From contig NZ_BKZW01000001.1 in NCBI RefSeq assembly GCF_008974265.1, forward strand, positions 1,984,001-2,048,000: DNA of 64,000 nt, read 5' to 3'. The stretch comes from Dictyobacter vulcani (GTDB lineage Bacteria > Chloroflexota > Ktedonobacteria > Ktedonobacterales > Ktedonobacteraceae). Below, piece by piece: positions 1-11,924 of the stretch. How positions within the stretch are numbered: the first letter of the stretch is position 1; each line of letters starts with the position of its first letter. The translations under genes were made by a program, and so were the position numbers. The notes under the pieces are model-generated. The model made no database searches. It saw only the letters and a program-made list of their open reading frames with translations, and was not told the DNA's origin.

Positions 1-1637
1 TCTCTGACACCATTTTCAACCGGTTTGATGTATTCACGAGGAATAACACCACCGACGATGCCATTGACGAACTCAAAGCCTTTACCTGTCTCGTTTGGCT
101 CAACCCGCAGCCACACATCACCGTACTGTCCATGTCCACCAGTCTGACGGATATGCTTACCTTGTGCCTGTGCTTTCTGCGTGATGGTCTCACGATAGGC
201 TACCTGCGGACGACCAACATTTGCCTCTACTTTGAATTCGCGGAAGAGACGGTCTGTCAATACGTCCAGGTGCAACTCACCCATACCGGCAATAATGGTC
301 TGACCACTCTCTTCGTCCGTATGGACGCGGAAGGTCGGATCTTCTTCTGCCAGCTTACCAAGAGCAACGCCCATCTTTTCCTGGTCGCTACGAGTCTTTG
401 GCTCTACCGCCAACTCGATGACCGGCTCTGGGAACTGAATCGACTCCAGGATGATCGGCTGCTGTGGATCGGAGAGCGTATCACCGGTGAAGGTGTTACG
501 AAGACCAACCGCGGCACAGATATCACCAGCGCGAATCTCATCGATATCTTCGCGATGATTAGCGTGCATTCGCAGCAAACGACCAATGCGCTCGGTTTTA
601 CCCTTGGTAGAGTTTTCCATCGAGCCACCTTTAGTCATTGTACCAGAATAGACACGCAGATAGGAAAGTCTACCGACAAATGGGTCAGAGACAATCTTAA
701 ACACCAGGGCACTAAATGGTGCCTCGTCTGAAACTTCGCGGGTAATCGTTTCTTCGGTATCAGGGTTAAGACCCGTTGGAAGATCGATATCCAATGGAGA
801 GGGCAAGAAAGCGACCACTGCATCAAGCATAGCTTGAACGCCCTTGTTTTTCAAGGAACTACCACACAGTACTGGCACGATTTTGTTCGCGATGGTGGCT
901 TTGCGCAGGGCTGCAATCAGCTCTTCTTTGGAGATCTCTTCTCCCTCAAGATATTTCAGGGTCAGCTCTTCGTCACTCTCAGCGATGCGCTCAATGAGCG
1001 TTTCGCGATGCTGCTCGTAGGAGGCCTGAAGATCCTCAGGAATTTCAACGTGTTTCGACGTTGTACCCAGGTCATCTGTGTAAACAATGGCCTTCTGCTC
1101 CAAAAGGTCGATATACCCTTTGAAGTCGGACTCCATACCAATAGGGAGCTGGATAGGAAGTGCATGCTTAGTTAAGCGATCCCCGATCATGTCCACACAG
1201 CGCCAGAAATCAGCACCAGTGCGATCGAGCTTGTTCACAAAGCACATCCGTGGGACGTCGTATTTGTCAGCCTGACGCCATACAGTCTCAGACTGTGGCT
1301 CTACGCCAGCAACACCGTCGAAGACTACCACGCCACCGTCGAGAACGCGCAATGAGCGCTCGACTTCAGCGGTAAAGTCTACGTGTCCCGGAGTATCAAT
1401 GATATTGATACGGTGGTCCTGCCAGAAGCAGGTGGTAGCAGCCGAGGTAATCGTGATGCCACGCTCTTGCTCCTGCGCCATCCAGTCCATCGTTGCAGCC
1501 CCTTCATGCACCTCACCAATACGGTGAATCTTCTTGGTGTAGAACAGGATACGCTCGGTGGTGGTCGTTTTACCAGCGTCAATATGAGCGATGATACCAA
1601 TATTTCGTGTTTTCGCGAGTGGATATTCTCTTGCCAT
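1..1637 (-). CDS. fusA: Elongation factor G, 3' end cut by window edge
   Basis: EF-G is the GTPase that moves tRNA and mRNA through the ribosome. The visible 545 codons begin [20 protein letters not shown] and contain the G1 loop AHIDAGKTT, switch [10 protein letters not shown]3 DTPGHVDF and G4 NKLD. They run into domain IV ([15 protein letters not shown]) at the window edge, so about 150 residues are missing. The start is the ATG at 1637, only 9 nt after the rpsG stop and with no strong ribosome site of its own, which suggests translational coupling. It is the last visible gene of the rpoB-rpoC-rpsL-rpsG-fusA operon. Confidence 0.97.
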   Translation of the reverse strand, partial: MAREYPLAKTRNIGIIAHIDAGKTTTTERILFYTKKIHRIGEVHEGAATMDWMAQEQERGITITSAATTCFWQDHRINIIDTPGHVDFTAEVERSLRVLDGGVVVFDGVAGVEPQSETVWRQADKYDVPRMCFVNKLDRTGADFWRCVDMIGDRLTKHALPIQLPIGMESDFKGYIDLLEQKAIVYTDDLGTTSKHVEIPEDLQASYEQHRETLIERIAESDEELTLKYLEGEEISKEELIAALRKATIANKIVPVLCGSSLKNKGVQAMLDAVVAFLPSPLDIDLPTGLNPDTEETITREVSDEAPFSALVFKIVSDPFVGRLSYLRVYSGTMTKGGSMENSTKGKTERIGRLLRMHANHREDIDEIRAGDICAAVGLRNTFTGDTLSDPQQPIILESIQFPEPVIELAVEPKTRSDQEKMGVALGKLAEEDPTFRVHTDEESGQTIIAGMGELHLDVLTDRLFREFKVEANVGRPQVAYRETITQKAQAQGKHIRQTGGHGQYGDVWLRVEPNETGKGFEFVNGIVGGVIPREYIKPVENGVR

Positions 1638-1646
1638 GATGTGTTT

Positions 1647-2117
1647 TTACCAGCGATAATGAGCGAAGGCTTTGTTGGACTCCGCCATCTTGTGGGTCTC
1701 CTCACGTTTCTTAATGGTTGCGCCTTGACCCGCTGCTGCATCCATTAACTCGCTAGCCAATTTCTCTGACATCGAGCGACCGTTGCGTGAACGGGACGCT
1801 TTGATAAGCCAGCGCATTGCTAACGCATTGCCGCGGTCTTTCCGTACATCAACCGGCACCTGATAGGTCGAGCCACCAACACGACGAGGTTTAACCTCAA
1901 TGCTGGGGGTGGCATTTCTCAAAGCCTGCTCGAATACCTCGATGGGAGGACGTTTCTGCTTGGCTTCAATAGCTTCGAACGCATCATAGATAATGCGCTC
2001 AGAAAGACTGCGTTTGCCATCGATCATCATTTTGTTTACGAAGCGGGCTACATTTCGGCTCTTGTACTTGGCATCTGGTACATCCGGCCTGCGCACCACT
2101 CTCTTACGTCTTGGCAT
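1647..2117 (-). CDS. rpsG: 30S ribosomal protein S7
   Basis: Primary 16S rRNA binding protein of the small-subunit head. The 156-residue product begins MPRRKRVVRRPDVPDAKY and carries the family core (GGSTYQVPVDVR, RWLIKASRSR) and the C-terminal AHYRW; the length is normal for S7. A good ribosome site (AGGAGG about 6 nt upstream) supports the start. It lies between rpsL and fusA, the standard str-operon order, but is separated from rpsL by an unusually long gap. Confidence 0.98.
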   Translation of the reverse strand: MPRRKRVVRRPDVPDAKYKSRNVARFVNKMMIDGKRSLSERIIYDAFEAIEAKQKRPPIEVFEQALRNATPSIEVKPRRVGGSTYQVPVDVRKDRGNALAMRWLIKASRSRNGRSMSEKLASELMDAAAGQGATIKKREETHKMAESNKAFAHYRW

Positions 2118-2685
2118 GTTCTGCCTCCTCAGTGTCTCATTCGGATCTGCTTGCTTCTGTCAATCATACCCCCACCGCAGGGGCGGGACCTTTAGATCTC
2201 TGGTTTTTGCGTTCCCCTCAGGTTCTGGTGGAAGTCTTCTTGCACATCAAACATTCTGATCAATCATAACTGGCTGATGTGTGATAAGCGTCCATCCCCG
2301 TGTGAGATACCTGGCGGACACCAGAAAAGGCGTCGATTAGATCACAGGCTTGCGCCCAGACCTTCTTCGAACGCCTACACGCGGGTGCCTTTCCACATCT
2401 TCGATAGTTACTATCTCTTCGCTCTGCCGTCGTTATTCTCGTCAACAGATCGAATTGACTAAACCAGGAGAACACCCGACAATTATCGCGTGATGACGGG
2501 TACCATACCGTGTTTCTGGCTGTGTACCCATCTACGATAACGTGTGATTTACCGACTTGGTGCAGTATCCTTTTTCCCGTTGTTATAGCTTCAAACAGTG
2601 TTACGTCTTGACTATCATTTCGGGCCTTGGCGGAAGGACGACATGCGGTTATTCCTCACCATCCTCCGCAATTACCTACTGCGCT
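2118..2685. other. 568-bp gap inside the str operon
   Basis: The interval between rpsL and rpsG has no convincing ORF on either strand: short frames exist but lack ribosome sites and family-like sequence. I found no tRNA, no near-consensus minus-strand promoter and no strong T-tailed hairpin. rpsL and rpsG are usually close together, so the gap may hold an unrecognised regulatory RNA leader for rpsG-fusA or a decayed gene. Confidence 0.6.
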
Positions 2686-3135
2686 CTACTTCTTACCCTT
2701 TGTTGGAGCTGCTGCCTGTCCGGGTTTCGGACGCTTGGCCCCATACTTGGAGCGACCACGACGGCGCTTTGATACGCCTTCGCTGTCCAAGGTGCCGCGT
2801 ACGATGTGGTAGCGGACACTTGGCAGGTCTTTTACACGACCGCCACGAATGAGCACTACTGAGTGCTCCTGTAAATTATGCCCTTCACCAGGAATGTATG
2901 CGGTAACTTCCATCTGGTTTGAAAGACGAACACGGGCAATTTTACGCATTGCTGAATTCGGCTTTTTAGGCGTCATTGTACGTACCTGGGTGCAGACGCC
3001 ACGCTTCTGGGGCGACCCACGCAGGCGGGAGGTCCTGTTCTTCAGCGCGTTGTACGAATACAACAACGCGGGGGCCTTCACCTTTTTCTGCTTGTTGGAA
3101 CGGCCCTTTCGGACCAATTGATTAATTGTCGGCAA
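2686..3135 (-). CDS. rpsL: 30S ribosomal protein S12
   Basis: Decoding-centre protein of the small subunit. The product is 149 residues, with the family N-terminus [12 protein letters not shown], the loop [17 protein letters not shown] that holds the streptomycin-site lysine, and the [17 protein letters not shown] segment. The second conserved loop lysine is also present and I see no obvious resistance substitution. A basic tail after YGAKRPK extends it slightly beyond the common 124-140 residues. A purine-rich ribosome site (GGAGG) precedes the ATG. It follows rpoC by 94 nt, a gap that contains a hairpin. Confidence 0.98.
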   Translation of the reverse strand: MPTINQLVRKGRSNKQKKVKAPALLYSYNALKNRTSRLRGSPQKRGVCTQVRTMTPKKPNSAMRKIARVRLSNQMEVTAYIPGEGHNLQEHSVVLIRGGRVKDLPSVRYHIVRGTLDSEGVSKRRRGRSKYGAKRPKPGQAAAPTKGKK

Positions 3136-3171
3136 GGAACAATCCTCCCTGTCCTCGTTGTTCTAAGTTCA

Positions 3172-3194
3172 CGCGGATAGGGCTACTATCCGCG
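3172..3194 (-). promoter_or_regulatory. Hairpin between rpoC and rpsL
   Basis: Perfect 9-bp arms CGCGGATAG / CTATCCGCG around a 5-nt loop. A weaker 6-bp palindrome (ATATGC/GCATAT) follows at 3210-3225, next to the rpoC stop. There is no T-tract in the minus direction, so a processing or stability hairpin in the polycistronic message fits better than a terminator. Confidence 0.5.
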
Positions 3195-3229
3195 TTATCT
3201 CTATCATACATATGCGATTGCATATACTA

Positions 3230-6200
3230 TCACTGATTGTCCTCGGTGTCAAGTGTCAGCCCAAGTGGGGCACTCGCCCCGACCGGAGTACCGGCAATGG
3301 CACCTGCAACTACGGGCGCTGCTGCTGCTACCCGCGCTGCTGCTGCTTGTTGGCGAGCTATTTGATCGCGACGGCGCTGGGCAATACCAGAACCAGCCGG
3401 GATCAGCTTACCGATGATGACATTCTCTTTCAAACCGATCAGGTGGTCTGTCTGGGCTTCGATCGCGGCTTCGGTCAGCACACGTGTCGTCTCCTGGAAG
3501 GAGGCGGCCGCCAGGAAGCTGTCTGTATTCAGGGATGCTTTGGTGACGCCAAGCAGAACTGTTGAGGCTTTGGCGGGCTCTCCACCTTCGGCCAGAACAT
3601 GTGCATTGGTGTCTGCATACAAGAATCGATCAACCAGATCGTTTGGAAGCATGTCGGTGTCACCAGGCTCATCGACTTTAATACGACGCAGCATTTGTCG
3701 CACGATGACCTCGATGTGTTTATCGTGGATGTACACACCAGTGTTACGGTAAACGCGCTGGACTTCTTTAGTCAAGTACAGCTGGACCGCCTCACGTCCC
3801 TGGATGCGCAGGACATCCTGTGGGTCTCGCTGACCAGAGGTCATCGGGGTACCCGCTTGAATCTTCTGACCATCCGTGACGACGATGCTACGCGACGCTG
3901 CCACTGGATAGTTGCGCTCTTCACGCTCTTCAAAACGAATTGAGATGCCGTCTTCGTTCAGGATGACTTCACCATCGGTACGTGCCATGATCGGCATTGG
4001 CTCACTGCCTTTGTCACCGGCAATGAGGGCAATGATCTGATCTTTCTGTACGCGATCGTGTTCATTGACAACAATCTTGGCTTCAACATCCTTTGGCATT
4101 GGATATTCGTCAAAGAAGATGCTGGTTGAAACAACTCTGACGGTACGAACGTTGGTTGACTCATCTTTGATGATTTCAACCACACCATCAATTTCGCTGA
4201 TATCTGCTTTATCCTTCGGAACACGGGCCTCAAAGAGTTCTTCAACACGTGGGAGACCCTGGGTGATGTCACCTTGCGCTCCTGCAATACCTCCAGTGTG
4301 GAAGGTACGCATGGTGAGCTGCGTTCCTGGCTCACCAATGGACTGGGCAGCCACAATACCAACAGCGGCTCCAATACGCGCCAGAGCGTTCGCTGCGAGG
4401 TCTCGGCCATAACACTTGCGGCAGATACCACGACGAGCAAGACAGTTCAGGGCTGAGCGGACACGTACAGCTTTGATGCCGGCCGAGACGATCTCGTTGA
4501 CATCTTCATCCGTGAGCTCTTCCCCTGGCTCCAGATGTGGCAGCTCGGGTATCTCTTCTGCCAGCACACGCCCCAACAGACGGCCACGGGAATTCTCCAG
4601 TGCCATGTCTTTTGAGTCGTATTCGGTGATCAGAATACCTTCGGTTGTACCACAATCTTCTTCGGTGACAATAACATCCTGCGCGACGTCGATCAAACGA
4701 CGGGTCAGGTAGCCAGATTCCGCCGTTCGCAGGGCGGTATCGGCCAGACCTTTCCGAGCTCCGTGGGTACTGATAAAGTACTCCAACACGCTCAGGCCTT
4801 CACGGAAGTTACCACGTACAGGAATGTCCATGATACGTCCAGAAGGACTGGCCATCAGTCCACGCATACCTGAGAGCTGTCGAATCTGCTGGAACTTCGC
4901 TTTCGTTGCACCAGATTCAGCAATGGTATAAATGGAACCAAATGGATCGAGGACTGAACGCACCATTTTCTGGACGTTGTCAGTCGCTTCGTTCCAGACT
5001 GAGATTGTCTGCTGGTATTTTTCGTTCTCGGTGATCAGACCATCGTGGAACTGTTCTTCCAGCTCGGCAATCTTGGCATCGGCTTTGGCTAGCTCTTCGG
5101 TTTTTCCGCTTGGAACTTTGACGTCACTGATAGCAAAGGTCGCACCGGCTTTGGTCGCAGTAGAAACCAAGGCGCTTGATTTCGTCGGCCAGGTCGGTGG
5201 TTTTGGAACGTCCGTATTCTTTGAAGCATTCACCGATAACCTGTTTCAAGTTTTCCTTCTTCATGACGTAGTTCTTGAAACGCAGCCGCTCTGGCAGGGC
5301 CTCATTGAAAATGAGACGGCCAACGGTGGTGGTTACAGGCTTGTTCATCGAATGCAGGGTGACCTTTTCAGGGGGCGGCTGATCGTAGACGTCGATCTCA
5401 CCCATACGGACTTTGATCGGAGCCTGTAGATCGATGACACCATGTTGAAAGGCCAGTAGTGCTTCGCCGATGTCGGTGAAGACACGACCTTCGCCCTTTT
5501 TGTTGGGACGCTCTTGTGTCAGATAGAAACAACCCAACACCATATCCTGGCTGGCGCCGATCGATGGTTCACCATGCGCTGGTGAGAGCAGGTTACGGGT
5601 TGACATCATAAACTGACGGGCTTCGTCCTGCGCTTTTTCGGACAAGGGGACGTGCACAGCCATCTGGTCACCGTCGAAGTCGGCGTTAAAGGCCGAACAG
5701 ACGAGCGGATGCAATTGAATGGCACTACCTTCGACCAGCACAGCTTCAAAGGCTTGAATACCAAGTCTGTGCAGCGTGGGGGCGCGGTTCAGGAGCACTG
5801 GATGGTCCTTAATGACTTCTTCCAATACATCCCAGACTTCCGGCTTGACACGCTCGACAAAACGTTTGGCACTCTTGATGTTGTGAGCGAAGTTTTGCTC
5901 AACCAGTTTACGCATCACGAATGGCTTGAAGAGTTCCAATGCCATACGCTTAGGCAGACCACACTGATGCAATTTCAGGTCAGGTCCAACCACGATAACT
6001 GAACGGCCAGAGTAGTCTACACGTTTACCGAGCAGGTTCTGGCGGAAACGTCCCTGCTTACCTTTGAGCATGTCGGAGAGGCTCTTCAACTTGTGGTTAC
6101 CAGAGCCGGCTACGGCACGTCCACGGCGACCATTATCGATCAGCGCATCACAGGCTTCCTGTAACATACGCTTTTCGTTGCGGATAATGATCTCTGGAGC

Positions 6201-7553
6201 ACCCAGCTCCAGCAAGCGTTTGAGACGATTATTGCGGTTGATCACACGACGATACAGATCGTTCAAGTCCGAGGTCGCGAAACGACCACCATCCAGCTGG
6301 ACCATTGGACGCAAGTCCGGTGGTAGCACTGGAAGCACGGTCATAATCATCCACTCGGGCGAGGTATGCGACTTGCGGAATGCCTCGACCACTTTCAGAC
6401 GTTTGGTGGCTTTTTTACGGCGCTGTCCGACGGTGTTGCCGATCTCGTGGCGCAGGTCGTTGGAGAGTTTTTCCAGGTCGATGCCTGCGATTAACTCACG
6501 TACGGCCTCAGCACCCATGCCTGCACGGAAGACATCGCTGAAGTTATCTTTTAACTCGCGATAGCGATTCTCCTGCAACAGGTCCATCTTCTTGAGGCCT
6601 TCCAGGTCACGGCGTTGCTGCTCGATACGCTGGCGGGACTCATTGCGCTCGCGCTCAAGTTGAGACTGCACGGAATCGATCTGACCCTGGTAATCAAACG
6701 AGACTCGGTCGGCCTCGCGTTTACTTTCTGATTGGGCCCCCTCAAGTTCACGGCGTGCTTCCTCAGCAATCGAGTTGCGGGCGACTTCAGAGACGCGCTC
6801 TAACACGTCCAGGTGCTTGGATGTGACAGTATCGCCTTTCTTGACGATGATCTGGTCGCTTGGTGCGAAGAAGATATCATCTTCGATCGTCGTCCCCATA
6901 GCTTCGCGCAAGACGGTTAAGGTCTCACTTTCAGCTCGGCGGGCTTCTTCCAGACCAGTCTCACGGCGCTGCTCCACTTCCTGACGATCGAAACGCTGAT
7001 CGTTGTCCTGCAAGGCAGCATCACGCTGGCTACGCAAGTCATTGACGCGCTCAACAACTTTCTCATCAAGATTCTGTTCCAGCCCGACCATCTCTTCGTC
7101 CAGGCGCATCAACTCACGTTGGCGAGCCTCTTCATCCACATTAGTAACCACATAGAGAGCGAAGTACAGGACACGCTCAAGGTTACGTGGCGAAAGGTCC
7201 AGCAGCAGACCAATACGGCTAGGAGTACCTTTGAAGTACCAGATATGGCTTACAGGTGACGCCAGTTCGATATGTCCCATGCGCTCACGACGCACTTTCG
7301 AACGAGCAACTTCGACACCGCACTTATCACAGACGATGCCTTTAAAACGCACTCTTTTATATTTACCGCAGTAACACTCCCAGTCCTTGGTTGGTCCAAA
7401 AATGCGCTCACAGAATAGACCGTCTTTTTCTGGCTTGAGGGTACGGTAGTTAATTGTCTCCGGTTTCGTGACCTCTCCATAGCTCCAGCCGCGAATTTGC
7501 TCTGGACTGGCGAGGCTGATACGGATAGCGTTAAAATCATTTACTTCGAGCAT
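3230..7553 (-). CDS. rpoC: RNA polymerase beta' subunit, frameshifted as written
   Basis: Largest catalytic subunit of RNA polymerase. The start chosen is the ATG at 7553 ([13 protein letters not shown]), which has AGGAGAGG upstream; a longer frame to 7589 adds only 12 unlikely residues. Visible motifs: the N-terminal zinc site CYCG...CDKC (about residues 58-77), a long charged coiled-coil insertion (about 130-320), and the catalytic [12 protein letters not shown] loop (about 622). The first frame ends at 5124 after [14 protein letters not shown], whereas conserved [12 protein letters not shown] continues in another frame from about 5158 through to 3230. The span is not a multiple of three; two extra bases near 5158-5160, or one fewer, would restore a normal chain of about 1441 residues. 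Since rpoC is essential, a sequencing indel is the simplest reading, with recoding as the alternative. Confidence 0.93.
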
Positions 7554-7667
7554 GCTACCTCTCCTGGGATAGGGGCTAGCGACAAGCAATATTGCCTGCC
7601 GCTTCGCAGTCTTTTTTCATACAAAATCTTTTGCTTTCAACAAAAATCTTTGTCGATTGCCCCTATG

Positions 7668-10600
7668 CTATTGGTCTCCCTCGAAACCGGATAGATTAAT
7701 ACCCAGTTCCGGCATTACATCGTTAGAGGTGTCCTCGACGAATTGGATCTTTTGCTCGTCTTCGTTCAGGACCTCTACATTAATGCCCAGGCTTTGCAAT
7801 TCTTTTACGAGCACTTTGAAGGATTCTGGAACGCCTGGTTCCATGATGTTTTCGCCCTTAACAATGGCTTCGTATGTTTTGACACGACCTACAACGTCGT
7901 CCGATTTGACGGTCAGGATTTCCTGGAGGATGTGGGCTGCGCCATAGGCTTCGAGAGCCCAGACTTCCATTTCTCCGAAACGCTGGCCACCGAATTGGGC
8001 TTTACCACCCAGCGGCTGCTGTGTAATCAAGCTGTATGGGCCGGTTGAACGGGCGTGCACTTTGTCTTCTACCAGGTGGGCCAGTTTCAACATGTAGTTG
8101 TAACCGACGGTAATTGGATGGTCAAATGGCTCACCAGTTCGGCCATCATACAATTGCACTTTACCGGTTTCAGGCAAGCCTGCACGGCGCAAGAATTCTT
8201 CGATGTCTTCCTCGGTCGCACCGTCGAAAACGGGGGTGGCTATTTTAAAGCCTAGCGCTTCGGCAGCCCAGCCAAGGTGGGTTTCCATGATCTGACCGAT
8301 ATTCATACGGTGAGGTACGCCCAGAGGATTTAAGATGATGTCTACTGGTGTACCGTCGGGCAAGAATGGCATATCCTCGATCGGCAGTACGCGGGAGATA
8401 ACACCTTTATTTCCGTGGCGTCCGGCCATTTTGTCGCCGGCACCAATTTTACGTTTCTGTGCAATGCTGACACGTACCAGCTGGTTGACCCCTGGAGGCA
8501 GTTCGTCGCCGGCTTCACGTGCGAAGACTTTGACTTCGACGATCTTACCGCGCTCACCATGGGGAACACGCAGTGAGGTGTCTTTAACTTCACGGGCCTT
8601 TTCACCAAAGATGGCGCGCAACAGTTTCTCTTCCGCGGTCAGTTCGGTCTCGCCCTTTGGCGTGATTTTACCAACCAGGATGTCCTGTGGGCCAACCTCG
8701 GCACCAACATAGATAATGCCACGCTCATCCAGGTTACGCAGGCCTTCTTCACCAACGTTTGGAATATCGCGAGTAATCTCTTCGGGTCCCAGTTTGGTGT
8801 CGCGGGCGTCGATCTCATATTTCTCAATATGGATTGAGGTGAACAGATCCTCATGGACAATACGTTCACTGATCAGGATGGCGTCTTCGAAGTTACCACC
8901 TTCCCAGCTCATAAAGGCCACCAGAATGTTCTGCCCTAATGCCAACTCTCCGTCCTGGGTTGAGGTATTGTCAGCCAGGACCTGGCCAGCCACAACATAA
9001 TCGCCTTTTTTGACGATCGGACGCTGGTTGAGACAGGTGCCGGCGTTTGAACGTACGAACTTACGCAGGCGATGGCTGTAGATCTCACCTTGCTCGTCCA
9101 TAACTTCGATGCGACGCGCGGTTGAGGAGATCACTTCACCGGTTCCACGGCTCACCACAACCTGGCCGGAGTCGACCGCGATCTGACGCTCGATACCAGT
9201 ACCGCAGATTGGTGATTGTGGCCGCAACAACGGCACTGCCTGACGCTGCATGTTTGCACCCATCAGAGCTCGGTTGACGTCATCGTGCTCCAGGAAGGGG
9301 ATCAGTGCGGTTGCAACTGAAACTGTCTGGCGCGGTGAAACGTCCATATAATCAATATTGTCAGAGTTCTCCATAAAGAACTCACCCTGGTAACGTGCCA
9401 GGACGCGATCTTCTTCAAACTCATTGATATCGCTCAGGATCGCGTTTGCCTGCGCAATCCAGAAGTTCTCTTCGTCATCGGCCGTATGGTAATCAACCAT
9501 GTCGGTAACAAAGGGCTTTACGCGTACCTGTGCATCGCCCAGAATGGCCGATAGTTTGTTGAATAATTTTTCATCAATACGCACCTGCTCACGGGCCGGG
9601 ATCAGAACGGTCCCATCTGTATCCGTGACGGCGTCGCGCTCATGTCCGAAGACACCACGGAACTCGCGTCCAATCAGGTTGCGGTCATTGGCTTTGAGAC
9701 GCTTGTAAACCTTACGGTACGGAGTCTCGATAAAACCATATGGATTAATCTGCGCATAGGTTGCCAGGTTACCGATCAGACCAATGTTCGGACCTTCAGG
9801 AGTCTCAATTGGACAGATACGTCCGTAGTGCGACTCGTGGACGTCACGGACATCAAATCCGGCTCGGTCACGCGAAAGTCCACCAGGACCCAGCGCGGAG
9901 AGACGACGCTTGTGGCCAATTTCGGCCAGGGCGTTTGTCTGGTCCATAAACTGGGAGAGCTGGCTACCACCAAAGAATTCTTTCATCGCCGCCACAACCG
10001 GACGGATGTTGATGAGGGCATTCGGGGTGGCCTGCCCAGGCTCCTGAATACTCATGCGCTCTTTGACGACACGCTCCATACGCAACAAACCAACGCGGAA
10101 CTGTGTCTGAATCAGTTCACCGACACAGCGTACACGGCGGTTACCCAGATGGTCGATATCATCTTTACGGCCACGCCCATTGTTTAAGGACACTAACCGG
10201 CGAATGATGTTGACCAGATCGTCTTGCGTAATAATACGCTGACTCTGGGGAATAACCAGGTCTAATTTGCGATTGAGTTTGTAACGACCGACGCTACCCA
10301 GATCATAACGACGTGGATTAAAAAAGAGGTTCTTTACTAATGAACGTGCATTATCCAGGGTCGCAGGATCACCAGGTCGCAACTTTTTATACAGTTCGAG
10401 CAGGGCCTCGTCTTCTTTTTTCACCGGATCACGGTCCAGCGTCGCCTGAATGTAGCGAATAACTGGATCATTGTCGACCCCGGCGAAGGCGTCTAAGATG
10501 CCCTGGTCGGTTGAAAGATCTAGATCTTCAGCATGCCACTGATCTTTTGCCAGGCTAGAGATAGCTCGCAACAGGGTGGTGACTGGAATTTTACGTTTAC

Positions 10601-11165
10601 GGTCAATTTTAACGGTCAGCAGGTTTTTGTTGCTGGTCTCAAACTCCAACCAGGCACCGCGACCGGGAATCAACTTGGCTGCGTAGAGCTTTTTACCGGT
10701 GGTGGCATCCTCGTCTACGGTAAAGTAGACACCAGGAGAACGCACCAATTGGCTGACTACTACACGTTCAGCACCATTGATGATGAAAGTACCATCTGTT
10801 GTCATTAATGGAAAATCACCCATGAAAACATCTTTTTCGATGATTTCACCGGTTTCTTTATTAATCAAGCGAGCTTTCACATTCAGGGGAGCTGAAAACG
10901 TGGCATCACGGTCACGGCATTCATCCTCTGAATATTTTGGCTTGCCAAATGGTTCAGGTGGTACAATAAATTCTAAACTCAGGTTTTTACCAGTAAAGTC
11001 TTCAATCGGAGAAATTTCTTCGAAAAGCTCTCGTAAACCTTCGTTCTTAAACCATTCAAAGGAGTCAAGTTGAATCTGAATCAGGCCAGGCATAGGCCGT
11101 ATGTCTGGGATACGTGCAAAGGATACGCGCTCGGGAAGCGCAACGGCCCTTGTGCTTACTGCCAT
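7668..11165 (-). CDS. rpoB: RNA polymerase beta subunit
   Basis: Catalytic partner of beta'. The start chosen is [19 protein letters not shown] at 11165, with AGGAG about 10 nt upstream; a longer frame to 11228 is not family-like. The product is about 1165 residues, close to other compact bacterial beta subunits. Visible: the rifampicin-pocket region [13 protein letters not shown] ... [20 protein letters not shown] (about 396-440), [15 protein letters not shown], the [12 protein letters not shown] active-site segment, and the C-terminal [21 protein letters not shown]. It is the first gene of the operon and is followed by rpoC after 114 nt. Confidence 0.98.
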   Translation of the reverse strand: MAVSTRAVALPERVSFARIPDIRPMPGLIQIQLDSFEWFKNEGLRELFEEISPIEDFTGKNLSLEFIVPPEPFGKPKYSEDECRDRDATFSAPLNVKARLINKETGEIIEKDVFMGDFPLMTTDGTFIINGAERVVVSQLVRSPGVYFTVDEDATTGKKLYAAKLIPGRGAWLEFETSNKNLLTVKIDRKRKIPVTTLLRAISSLAKDQWHAEDLDLSTDQGILDAFAGVDNDPVIRYIQATLDRDPVKKEDEALLELYKKLRPGDPATLDNARSLVKNLFFNPRRYDLGSVGRYKLNRKLDLVIPQSQRIITQDDLVNIIRRLVSLNNGRGRKDDIDHLGNRRVRCVGELIQTQFRVGLLRMERVVKERMSIQEPGQATPNALINIRPVVAAMKEFFGGSQLSQFMDQTNALAEIGHKRRLSALGPGGLSRDRAGFDVRDVHESHYGRICPIETPEGPNIGLIGNLATYAQINPYGFIETPYRKVYKRLKANDRNLIGREFRGVFGHERDAVTDTDGTVLIPAREQVRIDEKLFNKLSAILGDAQVRVKPFVTDMVDYHTADDEENFWIAQANAILSDINEFEEDRVLARYQGEFFMENSDNIDYMDVSPRQTVSVATALIPFLEHDDVNRALMGANMQRQAVPLLRPQSPICGTGIERQIAVDSGQVVVSRGTGEVISSTARRIEVMDEQGEIYSHRLRKFVRSNAGTCLNQRPIVKKGDYVVAGQVLADNTSTQDGELALGQNILVAFMSWEGGNFEDAILISERIVHEDLFTSIHIEKYEIDARDTKLGPEEITRDIPNVGEEGLRNLDERGIIYVGAEVGPQDILVGKITPKGETELTAEEKLLRAIFGEKAREVKDTSLRVPHGERGKIVEVKVFAREAGDELPPGVNQLVRVSIAQKRKIGAGDKMAGRHGNKGVISRVLPIEDMPFLPDGTPVDIILNPLGVPHRMNIGQIMETHLGWAAEALGFKIATPVFDGATEEDIEEFLRRAGLPETGKVQLYDGRTGEPFDHPITVGYNYMLKLAHLVEDKVHARSTGPYSLITQQPLGGKAQFGGQRFGEMEVWALEAYGAAHILQEILTVKSDDVVGRVKTYEAIVKGENIMEPGVPESFKVLVKELQSLGINVEVLNEDEQKIQFVEDTSNDVMPELGINLSGFEGDQ

Positions 11166-11311
11166 ACTTGGTATTCTCCTCTCACCTAGTCGCCCATAGA
11201 GGAAATTGAGAGACACGAAAATTCGCACCTCTCAGTGCAACGGAAAACGGAAAAAAACAGATAAATGCTTTATGATAATGCCTGTGTTGTGAAACGGTTT
11301 ATGACAAGAAA

Positions 11312-11344
11312 AGTAACCGCTTTCGTTTATGGTAAGCGGTTACT
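11312..11344 (-). promoter_or_regulatory. Attenuator-like hairpin in the rpoB leader
   Basis: Perfect 11-bp inverted repeat AGTAACCGCTT / AAGCGGTTACT with an 11-nt loop. Read in the rpoB direction, the second arm is followed by TTTTCTTGT, a short U-rich tail. It sits about 150 nt before the rpoB start and some 350 nt after the predicted transcription start, so it could terminate part of the transcription. A bare mRNA-stabilising hairpin is the alternative. Confidence 0.5.
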
Positions 11345-11702
11345 CCTATTTCTCTAGACATACGGATAGTCCGCAAATTGTTGTCAATCATCCACACAAC
11401 TATCCCCTCCAGTGGAGATAAACAAGCTTAGCCGCCAAGATCACAGGCACTGGCAAATATTGCGAAACAGCAAAAAATACCACATCGTACCCTCTACCCG
11501 AAATTTTCTGCTACATTCAGAGCTGAGCTCATGAAAGTGGGCTGAAGGTGCAACTTCATGTGGTTTATGATAGTATCCTCACGTTGTTTGGGGAGTGATG
11601 TGTCGTTTCGTAATGTGTCTCGTCTCTTGGTTCTGTCGTTACCTGTGTTATGAATCAGCTATAACACTACTGTTACTAGTATACATACACTGGCAAGTGA
11701 TA

Positions 11703-11731
11703 ATTATACGTCGTGGTATCAAAGATGTCAA
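11703..11731 (-). promoter_or_regulatory. Consensus sigma70-type promoter for rpoB operon
   Basis: On the minus strand, TTGACA (11731-11726), a 17-nt spacer and TATAAT (11708-11703) match the housekeeping consensus at every position. The predicted start is near 11697, giving a leader of about 530 nt before rpoB. This is the only perfect match I found in the 900-bp region upstream of rpoB. Confidence 0.75.
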
Positions 11732-11924
11732 TAGTTTTTAACATCTTTATTTTGAGGATCTTCTCTTTTGGCCACGATCAGCTTTAAAGTGGCTCATTTT
11801 ACATTCATCTACTAATAGTAAACGCAGCGAGATGGAAATTTATTCCATCTCTTTTATCTCAAATATTTTTGTTCAGAGGATGTCTGAAAATCACTTCCAT
11901 GGGACACATTATCGGTAGACTTTC

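Noticed and set aside
3230..5233. The 3' rpoC frame as a separate gene starting at an internal ATG (5233)
   Set aside because: The first 25 residues of that frame are the out-of-frame translation of sequence that encodes conserved beta' in the other frame, and no ribosome site precedes the ATG.
9642..10187. Long plus-strand frame across rpoB (181 codons), and similar frames across rpoC and fusA
   Set aside because: These are antisense shadows of highly conserved genes with biased codon use; none has a ribosome site or family-like sequence.
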